Source of the DNA: Paenibacillus sp. V4I7 | Lineage (GTDB): Bacteria > Bacillota > Bacilli > Paenibacillales > NBRC-103111 | DNA: 64,000 bases | Direction of reading: 5' to 3' | Assembly (NCBI RefSeq): GCF_030817275.1 | Contig: NZ_JAUSZD010000002.1 | Span: 6,386,001 to 6,450,000 of the forward strand | Shown: positions 52,520-61,808 of the stretch, one piece after another | How positions within the stretch are numbered: position 1 is the first letter of the stretch | Layout: each line of letters begins with the position of its first letter | Notes under the pieces: generated by a model | Told to the model about the DNA's origin: nothing | Databases searched by the model: none | What the model saw: the letters and a program-made list of their open reading frames with translations, nothing else | Made by a program: the position numbers and the translations under genes

Positions 52520-53365
52520 GGAAAGGTGCCTCCTTTTAATTCTTACTAAATCTATCGCATTTCTTTATATCCTATCAGATTTTGGCTTTTATGCAAAGTG
52601 GAAGAAAGTAACTTCTCTAATTTTTTATCATTTTCCTCGAATATTGTCGTACTTTTTCCGAGAGCGTCACTTTCTTTAGCACAATAATCACAGTATGCAA
52701 TTAAAGTTCACTTCGTCAAGCCTGAACAGTGGGTTCTTCACGTTTGAAAAAGGATTGGGTCGATAAGGATTACTTTGAAGAGCTCGTAATGTACCAAAAG
52801 CATGGGAGTCGAACCCCTGTTCATTTTTCCATGCGAAAATTAAACATTCTACTCGAAATAAATTAAAGTTTTTTCACAATAAATATTGAGGACGCAACAT
52901 TTCGCGTCCCCAATCAGTCCACAACCCTATTAATCTTTTACTCAATCCCCTTATAAATCGATAGAATTTACAGATTCAATATGCACCCGTATGGTGTGCA
53001 CAGCCAATTGGTCCTTACATTAAGAGTGGTCGTGGTATGCATACGATTAGTTGCAATACACTTCATAACCTTCTCACCGTATCTATCGTGACGACTATGC
53101 ATTGTGTTGCGATTAGTGCATTTTTATTTAAATTTCACAAAAACGTGAGAAAGCGAAGGTAGGCTAATTACACCGTTTAATGATGGTAACTAAACATTTT
53201 ACGGTTCTCCCTAGTGCGTCTCTTAAAAGAAATAGGTTATAATTTAAAAGCATTATTGTACGAACAACATATTTGCAAAAAAATCGTAGGGTCATTAAAA
53301 CAGTTACATGGATAAGAGATGAAAGTAGTCGTTTAATCGCCACCCACCCCCTTCTACACAAAAAA
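52520..53365. other. Long stretch with no clear gene
   Basis: I see no recognisable gene here. A 45-codon plus-strand frame at 52729-52866 (GTG start; LKKDWVDKDYFEELVMYQKH inside) has protein-like composition but no ribosome site and no family I know; it may be a remnant. A GGACGC/GCGTCC hairpin lies at 52890-52909 without a T-run. The rest is AT-rich. The cysD promoter must lie in the first 100 bases but is not clear. Confidence 0.5.
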
Positions 53366-53389
53366 GCCTCAGATCATTGTCTCTGAGGC
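53366..53389 (-). terminator. Terminator of the hypothetical gene at 53406
   Basis: GCCTCAGA (53366-53373) pairs perfectly with TCTGAGGC (53382-53389); on the minus strand six T follow. Confidence 0.88.
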
Positions 53390-53405
53390 AAATCTTTTTC
53401 GTTTG

Positions 53406-53981
53406 CTATATAATCTCGCCTAACCAAACATCTCCGACACTAACATTATAAATAGTATCCTTACCGATACTTAATTTTACAGTCTCATACTTGTATGCTT
53501 TGTTTTTTATAGCTTCAATATCCTTGTCAGTCCTAAACCCCAAACCAATATCCTCTTGTAGGTCAGAAAGCCAATAATCATCTGAATGTATAGCAAGTTC
53601 CCATTTAAATTCTTGAAGACCAAGTATTCTCCCATTCAGATGTGAGGGGAATGCTTTTTTATCGTTGCTTTTATCGAATGTATTATCGTAATAATTTAAG
53701 CATTCACGAAAAGCGACAACAATTTGTGAATTAATAAAGTTCGGATTATAGAGCCAAATTTTCAGATAGAATGGTTCATTTAATCTTTTCATCTGCTGAG
53801 ACCAAGATTGGTAAACTTCTATCATTGCCTCAAGTATTAAACGAGAATACCACATCGGAGGATTGCGTCTAGTTAACCTGTAAAATGGGTCAATCCATAG
53901 CTTTTCGCTTTTTAACGTGATATAGCAAAACGTACATTGGTAGCAAAAGAAGCATGCATTATGAGGATAAGCATTCTCCAT
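53406..53981 (-). CDS. Hypothetical protein of unknown family, start uncertain
   Basis: The frame is 191 codons and ends just before a strong terminator, which supports a real gene. The product is soluble and rich in aromatic residues: LWIDPFYRLTRRNPPMWYS, YLKIWLYNPNFINSQIVVAF and FKWELAIHSDDYWLSD. I do not recognise it. The first 25 codons include an odd cysteine cluster (CFFCYQC, FCY) and no ribosome site precedes any start candidate. The real start may be further in, or the 5' end may have been lost, since the upstream DNA holds SLH debris. Confidence 0.55.
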   Translation of the reverse strand: MENAYPHNACFFCYQCTFCYITLKSEKLWIDPFYRLTRRNPPMWYSRLILEAMIEVYQSWSQQMKRLNEPFYLKIWLYNPNFINSQIVVAFRECLNYYDNTFDKSNDKKAFPSHLNGRILGLQEFKWELAIHSDDYWLSDLQEDIGLGFRTDKDIEAIKNKAYKYETVKLSIGKDTIYNVSVGDVWLGEII

Positions 53982-54079
53982 AAGCAGTATCGGACCGGAA
54001 CAGTTCCGCGACTGCTCCGCCGGTTCCGTACCTATTTTTAATACGGGAAAAGGCTGACAGGTTACGAATTAAAAGCAAA

Positions 54080-54105
54080 AGCACCGATCTTTTTGGATCG
54101 GTGCT
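54080..54105 (-). terminator. Hairpin within the SLH remnant
   Basis: AGCACCGATC (54080-54089) pairs perfectly with GATCGGTGCT (54096-54105); TTTTGCTTTTAA follows on the minus strand. It is probably the terminator of the gene the SLH fragment came from. Confidence 0.75.
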
Positions 54106-54109
54106 CTTG

Positions 54110-54288
54110 CGCTTGATGGAAGCGAACCCGAGGACGGGAACAAGCCGCGACAGAATAACGGCGGCTTCCACGCGGCTCAGCTCCCCGTTCGGACGGAACG
54201 TCCCGTCCGGGTAGCCTTGAATATAACCTGCTCTCATACCCTGCTCCAGCTTGGAATCGAGGATGACCGCTGGGTTCAGAGCAGGCAC
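54110..54288 (-). pseudogene. Fragment of an SLH-domain surface protein
   Basis: The frame contains one clear S-layer homology motif, MRAGYIQGYPDGTFRPNGEL and then SRVEAAVILSRLV. This is the last repeat of a cell-wall-anchored protein. No start, no further repeats and no enzyme part are visible. The frame runs on through the terminator hairpin without a proper stop, as in decayed sequence. Confidence 0.7.
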
Positions 54289-54360
54289 TACTTTATGAAC
54301 CGGCCGTAGCGCCGCTTCAGGATCGGCTCCGGAATCAAGCGCGAGATGCCGCCAGTGATG

Positions 54361-54495
54361 CTACGCGATTCCGCAGATCTTCCTGGACAACAGCAACAAA
54401 CGCTGGATAACCCGCTGCATCCGGTCCAGGTAGTCCTGGTCGGTCAACGGCCGATCGTTCCGAAGCTCCTCGCACAGCATCTTATAATAAAAGGC
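54361..54495 (-). pseudogene. GC-rich C-terminal remnant of an unknown protein
   Basis: A minus-strand frame ending at the TAG at 54361 reads LCEELRNDRPLTDQDYLDRM and then QRVIQRLLLLSRKICGIA, an amphipathic helical tail. Composition is clearly more GC-rich than the surroundings. I cannot name the family. No start or ribosome site is visible. Confidence 0.35.
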
Positions 54496-54517
54496 GCCAA
54501 TTTTGATTTAAAAAAGT

Positions 54518-54544
54518 AAAAATCCGCTCACAAAGCGGATTTTT
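54518..54544 (-). terminator. Terminator of the LysM-M23 gene
   Basis: AAATCCGCT pairs with AGCGGATTT around a short loop, with poly-A and poly-T on the sides. It follows the LysM-M23 stop at 54561. Confidence 0.85.
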
Positions 54545-54560
54545 CAATATGGAGTTAGTT

Positions 54561-55529
54561 TTAGTATTTTGCTGTCAGTGAAGTCTTTTCCCAATATTTC
54601 AGATAATTATAAGGATCCTCTACGATAAATCCATTGGTTATATCATACATTCCGAAGTGCAAATGCGGATCAAAAGTACCTTCGGTACCTTCCTCCCCAT
54701 AACCTGTATTCCCTACATATCCTATCAGCTGACCTTTCGTAATAGAACTGCCAATTTCTACACCAGTCGCATAAGCCGACATGTGTGCATAATAGAATGC
54801 TGTTTTACCATCAGGTGTTTTCACCGTAAGTCGCCAGCCCCCCAGTGTATTCCAACCTTTTTTGATTACCGTACCGTTATAAACACTGTAAATGGGTGTG
54901 CCTTTTACAGCCATAATATCATTACCTTCATGGTTACGTTGTTGGGTTCCATCAGCATTAAATGTTCTGCCATCCCCGAATGTATTGATAAATGGGCTAT
55001 ATGTACCAGGTTTCAACGGAAATAGTCCGTCTGATAGGTACGAAGGAGCTTCAACTGAACTTACAGGCATCGAGCTGCTGGTTGAAGTATGATTGTCGGA
55101 ATTCGTATTTGTCTGTACATTCAGATTGATTGGTAAATTAATTTTCATTCCCACGTACATATTGGCAGCGTTTACATTCGGATTCGCAGCTACTAGGCGA
55201 CTCCAGTCGATATTTAAACTTTTACTAATCACCCAAAAATTATCTCCAAGCTGTACAGTGTATGTATTGTTCGTTGTGTTCGTCTGGTCGGCTGCTTTTG
55301 CTTTTTCCCCAACCGGCATATTGATTTTTAATCCTTCGTAAACATTGTTCGGATTCACTTGATGGTTCGCTGCTAATACGCTGGCAAGACTGATATTAAG
55401 TCGTTGTGACACCGACCATAGCGTATCCCCTCTTTGAATAGTATACGTAGAGTAGCTCATAGCCGAAGCCATATTTCCTGTAAGCAATGAAAAGGTCAAA
55501 GCAAGACTGAACATTGTTGTTTTTTTCAT
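54561..55529 (-). CDS. Secreted LysM-M23 peptidoglycan endopeptidase
   Basis: The start at 55529 (MKKTTMFSLAL) has GGAGGG upstream and begins a signal peptide ending MASAMS. The 322-residue product has two LysM wall-binding repeats (about 30-75 YTIQRGDTLWSVSQRLNIS, and about 88-135 YTVQLGDNFWVISKSLNI), a Ser/Thr-rich linker, and a C-terminal M23 domain (about 180-320). The M23 zinc and catalytic motifs are present: NHEGND, YYAHMSAYA and DPHLHFG. It should cut peptide cross-links in the cell wall. It is a single-gene unit. Confidence 0.93.
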   Translation of the reverse strand: MKKTTMFSLALTFSLLTGNMASAMSYSTYTIQRGDTLWSVSQRLNISLASVLAANHQVNPNNVYEGLKINMPVGEKAKAADQTNTTNNTYTVQLGDNFWVISKSLNIDWSRLVAANPNVNAANMYVGMKINLPINLNVQTNTNSDNHTSTSSSMPVSSVEAPSYLSDGLFPLKPGTYSPFINTFGDGRTFNADGTQQRNHEGNDIMAVKGTPIYSVYNGTVIKKGWNTLGGWRLTVKTPDGKTAFYYAHMSAYATGVEIGSSITKGQLIGYVGNTGYGEEGTEGTFDPHLHFGMYDITNGFIVEDPYNYLKYWEKTSLTAKY

Positions 55530-55696
55530 AGTACCCTCCGTTGCTCTGTTTAAATGATAAAGAACCACTGTAATGATAGATTTTAATTACTTATTTTGAT
55601 AATACTAGCACCATAGAGGTTTTTCACTATGAAAAAATTGGAAGTGATCGGCTCAATATTAATAAACTAGGGAAACAATCCATAAGCGCCACAAAC

Positions 55697-55785
55697 TCCG
55701 CCGCGGCGTTGTTCTTTTTCAAAGTCAGGACATTACCTGGCCGCTGGGGCGGGGTTGCACTCAACCCCTTTTGGGTAGCGCATTA
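55697..55785 (-). pseudogene. Second fragment of a lost DUF2357 nuclease gene
   Basis: ACTCCGCCGCGGCG, TTCTTTTTCAAAGT, AGGACATTA, CTGG and GCGCATTA occur in the same order and orientation as in 60328-60420. The fragment lies just beside the part matched by 49690-49765, but 6 kb away. It has no open frame. Confidence 0.8.
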
Positions 55786-55791
55786 AGGTGC

Positions 55792-56046
55792 TTAAATGAA
55801 TAAAACCTCCCATCTCGAGAGGTTAATCGCATTAATTAGTAGATTGATTTTACTCATTATAGCGAATGACTTAAGTTTGTACGCAATAAAAAAGGAGTGG
55901 ATTTCCCACAACTGCTTATAATACCATTCGTGCATCTCTTCATCAGTCCTAAAATTCGGCACGCTAGCCTCGATGTACCGCCGCCATTGAGAGTCAAACT
56001 CTTCAAATAATTGACTACCTTCAGGCATACTCAATACAGGAACCAT
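55792..56046 (-). CDS. Small hypothetical protein, unknown family
   Basis: The 84-codon frame starts at an ATG at 56046, with another ATG seven codons later (MPEGSQLFEEFDSQWRRYIE). It is helical and rich in Trp/Tyr (MHEWYYKQLWEIHSFFIAY). Neither start has a convincing ribosome site and there is no terminator. It could be a remnant of a larger gene, since it lies between DUF2357 debris and a TPR gene. Confidence 0.35.
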   Translation of the reverse strand: MVPVLSMPEGSQLFEEFDSQWRRYIEASVPNFRTDEEMHEWYYKQLWEIHSFFIAYKLKSFAIMSKINLLINAINLSRWEVLFI

Positions 56047-56084
56047 CTTCTGTCGGCTTGCCTAAATCATCAAAGCCTCTTTTT

Positions 56085-56948
56085 TTAAGTTTCCTTGACA
56101 AAGGGTCCAGATCCATCTGCTGTAGGATTGAAATCACTCTTTTTTCCCAAAGAAATCGCTAATAACTCGATATCTTCCCTGGTCAGAGGGGTAATAAGCG
56201 CTAATTCTTTCTCAAGCGCCTTTCCAATCTGCTCTCTCGCTTCTTGTAATCGTCCCAGCTGCTCCAACGTTAACGCATAGTAATAATAGGACTCGGCATG
56301 CTTGGGCGTCTTTGCTATCACCTTGGCATACATCTCATCCGCCTCATTCAGCTGACCGAGCAAATAGTAGTTTTGTGCCAGGTTGTCCATAATCGTCAGA
56401 TCGTTGTCATTAAAAGCATAAGCTTCGCGATTATACACAAGTGCTGCTTCCAGCTCGCCGTGTAAAATTTGAAAATAACCAAAGTTCCCATATACCAGCG
56501 TATTCTTATACTCCTCTGACATTTCTTGAAGATAGCTATAAGCCTCATCTCGTCTGCCCTGCAACCAATACACTGTCGCCAAATTAAGCTTTGCCTGCAT
56601 GTGCATATCTCTAGCTTTCGCTTTATGAAGGACCTCGTCGAATACCTTCTCAGCCTTGCTAAGTTCCCCTGCTTTCATCAACACATAGCCATAGCCAAGC
56701 TGATGTTGAGGGAGCGCCGACTTCAAGCGATACGCTTTTTCCAGCAAAATCAATGCTCGGTCGCGATCACCCTTCATATAAGCCAGATTCCCCCTCTGCG
56801 CATATAGGACAGAACGGGAAGTGTAGCCAAAGTATCCTAGCACCAACACAATCATAACTACCCCTAACGCCCAGTTAAAATTAAACCCGATCATAATGAC
56901 CGCAATCGTAACAACTATTTTAAGCAACTTTTTGATAATAGGCGACAT
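56085..56948 (-). CDS. TPR-repeat membrane-anchored protein
   Basis: The 287-residue product has two close N-terminal membrane helices (about 8-42), then about six TPR repeats (residues 50-265), e.g. AYMKGDRDRALILLEKAYRL, LNLATVYWLQGRRDEAYSYL and YYYYALTLEQLGRLQEAREQ. TPR proteins hold other proteins together; no partner is visible here. AAGGAGAG lies eight nt before the ATG. It stands alone. Confidence 0.9.
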   Translation of the reverse strand: MSPIIKKLLKIVVTIAVIMIGFNFNWALGVVMIVLVLGYFGYTSRSVLYAQRGNLAYMKGDRDRALILLEKAYRLKSALPQHQLGYGYVLMKAGELSKAEKVFDEVLHKAKARDMHMQAKLNLATVYWLQGRRDEAYSYLQEMSEEYKNTLVYGNFGYFQILHGELEAALVYNREAYAFNDNDLTIMDNLAQNYYLLGQLNEADEMYAKVIAKTPKHAESYYYYALTLEQLGRLQEAREQIGKALEKELALITPLTREDIELLAISLGKKSDFNPTADGSGPFVKET

Positions 56949-57048
56949 GAATACAGCTCTCCTTTTGACTCTGATAAATCAAAATCATTGTATCAAAGAA
57001 TCCTCAAAATGAGAATGCAAAGCCCGTGTTCACACACCAAATAAAACC

Positions 57049-57234
57049 CTATCCTTCCGCTTTCTGAATTCCGGCATACCCCACCATTGTGTTTTCAACT
57101 TCAATGAGATATACATCATTAGGCCGTTCCGAGCTTTCCTTCTTACTCAATACCCCTGCATGGTAGCCGGATTGCAATTCACTTAATATCGTTTGGAACT
57201 CTTGATCGAATGGTTTTTTCGAAATCGTGGGCAT
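57049..57234 (-). pseudogene. Shortened copy of the GNAT gene
   Basis: The frame begins MPTISKKPFDQEFQTILSEL and matches the protein at 33745-34221 up to VENTMVGYA. It then jumps to IQKAE and stops, removing the rest of the acetyltransferase. No ribosome site remains before the ATG. It is part of a degenerate duplicate of the 33.7-36.2 kb segment. Confidence 0.88.
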
Positions 57235-57309
57235 TACTATAGCTAATCATGTATAGCACATATATACTGTCAGTTGGAACAGTTCTCAATGCTCTGTAAA
57301 GAAACGGCC

Positions 57310-57381
57310 TCAGAAACATACGCTTGGTAGACCGACAGTGTTAACGACATAAAAAAGCGGCTAATCCCATAGAGGATTGAC
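57310..57381 (+). pseudogene. Last codons and terminator of an aldo/keto reductase copy
   Basis: ACGCTTGGTAGACCGACAG corresponds to the last codons and stop of the aldo/keto reductase gene at about 35427-35443 (TYAW, stop), and the AAAAAAGCGGCTAATCCC... GGATTGACCGCC terminator follows. The rest of the gene is absent. Confidence 0.8.
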
Positions 57382-57493
57382 CGCCTTTTTCATCTACCTT
57401 AACCGCCTTGTAAAATAGATACCAGTATTGATCTTAGCTGGGCTGGTTTCCAATACGCCCCTGCCTCTTAGCTCTAGTGAGCAACTGTTACAC

Positions 57494-57963
57494 CTACACC
57501 AAATCGCAAGCCTCAGCAGTCATCCAGTGCGCATCTTTGCCGTCCCACTTGACGTTACAACCTATCGGATTCGTAAGTGGCACCGTAATCTCTTTACCAG
57601 CCATAAGTTCGGCTAATGCATTTTCCAGATCGTTCACTGTAACTCTATTGGCATCCCTAGGGCTGTCCACCCCGCGTCCTGTATAAACCAGCTTCTGATT
57701 TTCATCGAATATATAGAAATGAGGCGTCCGTAAAGCGCCATAAGCCAGCGCGGTTTCTTGGGATTCATCTCTGAGGTATACCCGTGGAAATTGATGCTCT
57801 TCCATATACGTTACCATGTGGTCAAAGGAATCCTCCGGCTTCGTGTTCACACTATTAGCGTTAATGCCAACGAATCGCACACCTTGCTCTTTGAACCGAT
57901 TGGCCGTTTCCCGAGTGATTTCATTTGAACCAATGACATAAGGGCAATGATTACATGTGAAAC
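57494..57963 (-). pseudogene. 5'-truncated copy of the redoxin gene
   Basis: The frame is open and nearly identical to the protein at 35619-36206 from TCNHCPYVIGSNEITR to the last residues ACDLV. The first about 45 codons, the start and the ribosome site are missing; the match stops within the CxxC region near 57963. An internal ATG at 57880 could give 128 residues without the redox cysteines. Confidence 0.88.
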
Positions 57964-57983
57964 TTTAAATATAGTACCATAAG

Positions 57984-58724
57984 TCACTTTACCGCACCTA
58001 TGTACTTTTGCAAACTATCCTCAACACATTCGGCAATTAATTGTACGAATGGTTTTAAATTTTTCCCCATGCTTGCTAATTCTAAAGTTTCATAATATTT
58101 CAAACGAGCATCATTTGCAGCTTTAACAATAGCCGGTGGAAATCCGTATTTCATTAAAATTAAATTCATTAAAAGTCGCGCAGTACGCCCATTACCATCA
58201 GAAAATGGATGGATGTATACAAAACGGAAATGGAATTCCGCTGCTAATTCAACTGGATGCAATTTATCTTTGTGTTCATCATACCATTGAATCAACTGTT
58301 CCATTTTTTCCGCGAGAACTGAAAAGTTTGGAGGGGTATGCCCAGAGCCTGATATCAAAACGTTGATCATCCGATATCGCCCTGCATTCTCATCGTCAAT
58401 GTTTTTAAGTACTAGATGATGAATTGATTTTATGACATACTCAGTCAATTCCATGTTTCTATTTACTACATCTTGTACGTAATAAATCGCTTCTGAATGG
58501 TTAACGACTTCAAAATGCTCACGCAGCTTTTTTCCACCTATTGTTAAACCTTCTTCTAAAACCAATTTGGTTTCTAAAAGTGTTAATGTGTTACCTTCAA
58601 TCGCATTAGAGTTGTACGTCCATTCGACCCGATAAACTTGTTCCAAATTTCTTACAGCAGCCGCTGGCAAAGGACGTAATTCATCTAATTCACTTTTTAA
58701 AAGATCTATTTTACCAAAGGTCAT
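57984..58724 (-). CDS. Fic family protein (AMP-transferase type, self-inhibited)
   Basis: The start at 58724 (MTFGKIDLL) has GGGAGGGG four nt upstream. The 246-residue product has the complete Fic active site HPFSDGNGRTAR (near residue 165) and, before it, the inhibitory helix motif SNAIEGN (near residue 39), whose Glu blocks ATP binding. This arrangement fits N-terminal class II Fic proteins. Such enzymes add AMP to target proteins. The target is unknown. It lies 80 nt after the HRDC gene on the same strand, beside a McrBC-type defence pair, so a defence or toxin role is possible but unproven. Confidence 0.9.
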   Translation of the reverse strand: MTFGKIDLLKSELDELRPLPAAAVRNLEQVYRVEWTYNSNAIEGNTLTLLETKLVLEEGLTIGGKKLREHFEVVNHSEAIYYVQDVVNRNMELTEYVIKSIHHLVLKNIDDENAGRYRMINVLISGSGHTPPNFSVLAEKMEQLIQWYDEHKDKLHPVELAAEFHFRFVYIHPFSDGNGRTARLLMNLILMKYGFPPAIVKAANDARLKYYETLELASMGKNLKPFVQLIAECVEDSLQKYIGAVK

Positions 58725-58804
58725 ATTGCCCCTCCCTACTTTTATTACCATTATATCACAGTTAAAAAGCATCCAATCCATCTTATACACTCAACCCAAG
58801 TTTT

Positions 58805-59286
58805 TTACCCATTAAAAATGTTCAAAATTGCACTACCATACTTCCCAACCTTTACCTTCCCAAAACCCTTTACCTCTAATAATTCATTTTCAGTTCTTGG
58901 ATATTTAGCAATCATATCATCCATCTCAGCATTGTTAAAAATATAATACGCCTTGATTTGCTCCTCTCTTGATGTTTGTAGCCTGAATGTTGTCAGTTCT
59001 TCACGAAGCGTATCTTCATTTCTTCTTTGTACGTTATTAGTTGAGAGTTGATATTTTGCTTCGAAATCCATATCTATTGGAGTATTAAGCTTGATTAGCA
59101 AGCTAGCAATATCATACATATCCTTCTCTGCCAGATCATATTGATTTGCCTTATCATTGTACTTTTGACAAAGATCGAGGTACTGCGAGTGTTCTGATTC
59201 TAATTTAAAGTCAATCTCAAACTTAGAGATAATAGTAATCAAAGACTCAATGTTTTTTTCTTTTCAGGCGTGAGTTCTCTATTCAT
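58805..59286 (-). CDS. HRDC-domain protein with a one-base frameshift in a poly-A run
   Basis: The C-terminal 60 residues form an HRDC nucleic-acid-binding domain like that of RecQ helicases: LTTFRLQTSREEQIKAYYIF, NNAEMDDMIAKYPRTENELL and VKGFGKVKVGKYG. The main frame runs 58805-59242 with only a TTG start. The natural start seems to be the ATG at 59286 (MNRELTPEKKK). That frame shifts into the main frame if the run of seven A (59253-59259) had eight. The gene is thus either broken, read by slippage, phase-variable or mis-sequenced. It lies between the Fic and DUF2357 genes. Confidence 0.7.
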
Positions 59287-59402
59287 CCGACTGTATCATT
59301 TCCTTCCTTGCACTAGTTAATTTATTGTTCCACGAACTCTAGTAACTAATTCTTATTGACTATAGGCCATGTGATATAAATGAAATCATCTTATTTATAA
59401 AG

Positions 59403-61808
59403 TTACTCCAAATCGATCCCCAAAACACTACTACCCAAATCCAAATGCTCCCGATCCAGCGTCACGCGGACCTTACCCACACGCCGCTTCTCCCGCCATT
59501 CCTGCAGTTCTTCCTCCGTCTCCAAACGCAGTTCAGAGACCTCCTTCGCCCTGTTAAGCATATAATCCGTCGTATACAGAATCCGATAAATCCCATGCCC
59601 CGCAGCAACTATAGCCTTCTCCCTTTTGACCCACTCCCCCACCCCAAACACAACATAAAGCTCATCCGTCGCACCTCGACTAGAGGGGATAGCCGTTATC
59701 GCAGACCGTGGAACAACCTTCCACTCTCTCACTCTTCCATACCACGAAATGCCCGCATCATCCGCACCGAACAAACGAATCGACTGATACAACGCGACGA
59801 ATTCCAATCTCGTCAACACCTTATGGTCGGTTATACTCCGCAAAGGCGTATGGTAAAATCCATGCTCCAAAGCATCATCCAACTGTGACTTCTTACTCAA
59901 AGCCCCAACCAACACATTTTTCCCAGATAGCTTGTTCCCGTAATACTCCTTCGTCCCTCGCGGCCTCGTCGTCCGCTCATAGGCTCTCTCCGGACTATCC
60001 ATGATAATCTCGTCCAGGAACTTCTCCATCAAGCTCGTCGAATTCGGCAAAAATGGAAAAGCTCCAATATTAATGAGCTCCACACTTTTATAGAACTTAT
60101 GCAGCTGGAACCGCTCCTCATCATGATAGGGAAACAACACATAAGCCCCAAACATGCTCCGCTCGTACTCTTTCCCCTGCCCCTCCGAATACACAATCGC
60201 ATCCCGATAGCGGTGCATCGTATTAATATCATCCTCTTCCGGCCCCGGCATCCGGTACCTCTCGAAGTAAGGCGTACCCTCATAAGCAGGATTAATGCGA
60301 TATTTGGCATCGAAAATGTATTTATACTCCGCCGCGGCGTCGTTCTTTTTCAAAGTTAGGACATTATCTGGTCGCTGGGACAGAGTCGGACTCCGATCCC
60401 CTTTGGGCAGCGCATTATAAAACAGCGTAAAAATCTCCCCGTTCAACGGGTTTTTATACACCATCTTCGCCTGCTGGGACTTATCCAATGTGACGAACAG
60501 CCCACTCCGATTGATTTTGATAATGTCTTGTTTGAGCAGCTCATACTTTTTGCTTAAAAGATGGTGAATCTTCAAGAAACACCAATATTCATAGAGCTGA
60601 GCCAAATCTTTCATCGATAATCGGAAAAGATCATTCTGAATCGACAAACCTTTTAACAGCATTAAATAATAACGGTATACCTCACGGTACCCTGATGCCA
60701 TTTGCAAAACCAAAGAAATAGACAGCTGCCTCATCTCGCCAACATCCAAAAAATCATGCTGTAACAGCCGCTGAACCTGACTCTGCATAAGATTAAGCTT
60801 CTTCGTAAGATTAGGATCTTCCACACGACTTTTTTGAGCTAAACGCGTTTTAACATCCTTAAGCTTCTGCCCAATGCGTAAAAGCACCCATTTCACGAAG
60901 CGATTCTCAGCCGTATCATAATGAACATGGCGTCTAGTCTCAAGCAAGTGAGTCGGTGTAAACCGCTGGCCCTCTACCTGAATGACCCCGTTCACCGGAT
61001 CCTTAGCTAATAGATGTGGGCGCTTGTTTAGGAAGGCAATGTTCTCTTTTCCGGCTCTTTTCACACGTGCAGCGTCTACCAGCCGATTCTCGCTTTGAAG
61101 CTTAGAATGTGGCGATAGTTTGATTCTCTCAACAGCCTGCACAAGCTGCGTAAATACATGCTGCAAAATCGTAAAATACTCCGTCAAACTCTGATGATTC
61201 GTTTCTTTTAACCCCGTCAGGTTATACGTTTTCCGCAGAAAATCGAAGGAAAGATTATAAATCTGTTCATTAACATCGTTAAGGATCATCTGGTAGTCAT
61301 TTTTATAATCGATTTTCGATGGAAAAATCTCTAACTGGAGACGAAAAATAGCCTCACCATTCAATCGAAGCTCAAGTTCAGAGAGTCCCACTTCATTTTG
61401 AAAATTAAGAATCCCTGATAAAATCATCTTCCCCAGCGGCTTAATCGCCTGTCTCACATGGATATTGTCGTGGTAAAAGGTTAATGCAATATCCGCCTTC
61501 TTTTCAATGACCAGTTCATAGGCCTGCGTTTCATAAAAAGTCGGCGTACACACTTCGCCCGAACTCCAAGTTGTCATCGCCCTGTTTTCAAGAGAGAAAA
61601 CAGAAATAGAATCTATGACCAACGAATCCACCAGCGGCGCAGCGTGAAAATGGGCATCCACCCACTCCTCATCCACATTACGATGGAGATTCAAAGTTTC
61701 AACCGTGGGATGGAACGGCTTGCCCTGAATATAGAGATTGAACAGATTCGTCTCGATTCGCAGCAATTCCGTGCTTTGATTAAGAGAGCCAGTATGAGGT
61801 AAAGCCAT
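59403..61808 (-). CDS. DUF2357 nuclease subunit of a McrBC-like restriction system
   Basis: The 801-residue product has DUF2357-type N-terminal regions (about 1-430) and a PD-(D/E)xK nuclease core: RPDNVL near 481 and YKYIFDAKYRI near 500 supply the catalytic Asp and Lys. It corresponds to the McrC-like partner in McrBC-type systems. GGAGG lies ten nt before the ATG. It overlaps the end of the McrB-type gene by 29 nt, so the two are co-translated. It probably cuts modified or foreign DNA when driven by the AAA+ partner. Fragments of a second copy lie at 49690-49765 and 55697-55785. Confidence 0.85.
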   Translation of the reverse strand: MALPHTGSLNQSTELLRIETNLFNLYIQGKPFHPTVETLNLHRNVDEEWVDAHFHAAPLVDSLVIDSISVFSLENRAMTTWSSGEVCTPTFYETQAYELVIEKKADIALTFYHDNIHVRQAIKPLGKMILSGILNFQNEVGLSELELRLNGEAIFRLQLEIFPSKIDYKNDYQMILNDVNEQIYNLSFDFLRKTYNLTGLKETNHQSLTEYFTILQHVFTQLVQAVERIKLSPHSKLQSENRLVDAARVKRAGKENIAFLNKRPHLLAKDPVNGVIQVEGQRFTPTHLLETRRHVHYDTAENRFVKWVLLRIGQKLKDVKTRLAQKSRVEDPNLTKKLNLMQSQVQRLLQHDFLDVGEMRQLSISLVLQMASGYREVYRYYLMLLKGLSIQNDLFRLSMKDLAQLYEYWCFLKIHHLLSKKYELLKQDIIKINRSGLFVTLDKSQQAKMVYKNPLNGEIFTLFYNALPKGDRSPTLSQRPDNVLTLKKNDAAAEYKYIFDAKYRINPAYEGTPYFERYRMPGPEEDDINTMHRYRDAIVYSEGQGKEYERSMFGAYVLFPYHDEERFQLHKFYKSVELINIGAFPFLPNSTSLMEKFLDEIIMDSPERAYERTTRPRGTKEYYGNKLSGKNVLVGALSKKSQLDDALEHGFYHTPLRSITDHKVLTRLEFVALYQSIRLFGADDAGISWYGRVREWKVVPRSAITAIPSSRGATDELYVVFGVGEWVKREKAIVAAGHGIYRILYTTDYMLNRAKEVSELRLETEEELQEWREKRRVGKVRVTLDREHLDLGSSVLGIDLE

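Noticed and set aside
52520..52700. Possible SAM (S-box) or other riboswitch in front of cysD
   Set aside because: I could not find the conserved S-box core or a terminator/antiterminator pair before the ribosome site.
52797..52835. tRNA T-arm-like GGTTCGACTCCC on the minus strand
   Set aside because: The stem has a mismatch and no other tRNA arms fit around it. The same bases read as ordinary codons (HGSRTPV) in a plus-strand frame.
53164..53361. 65-codon minus-strand frame before the terminator at 53366
   Set aside because: No ribosome site, unusual composition and no family; the nearby terminator belongs to the gene at 53406.
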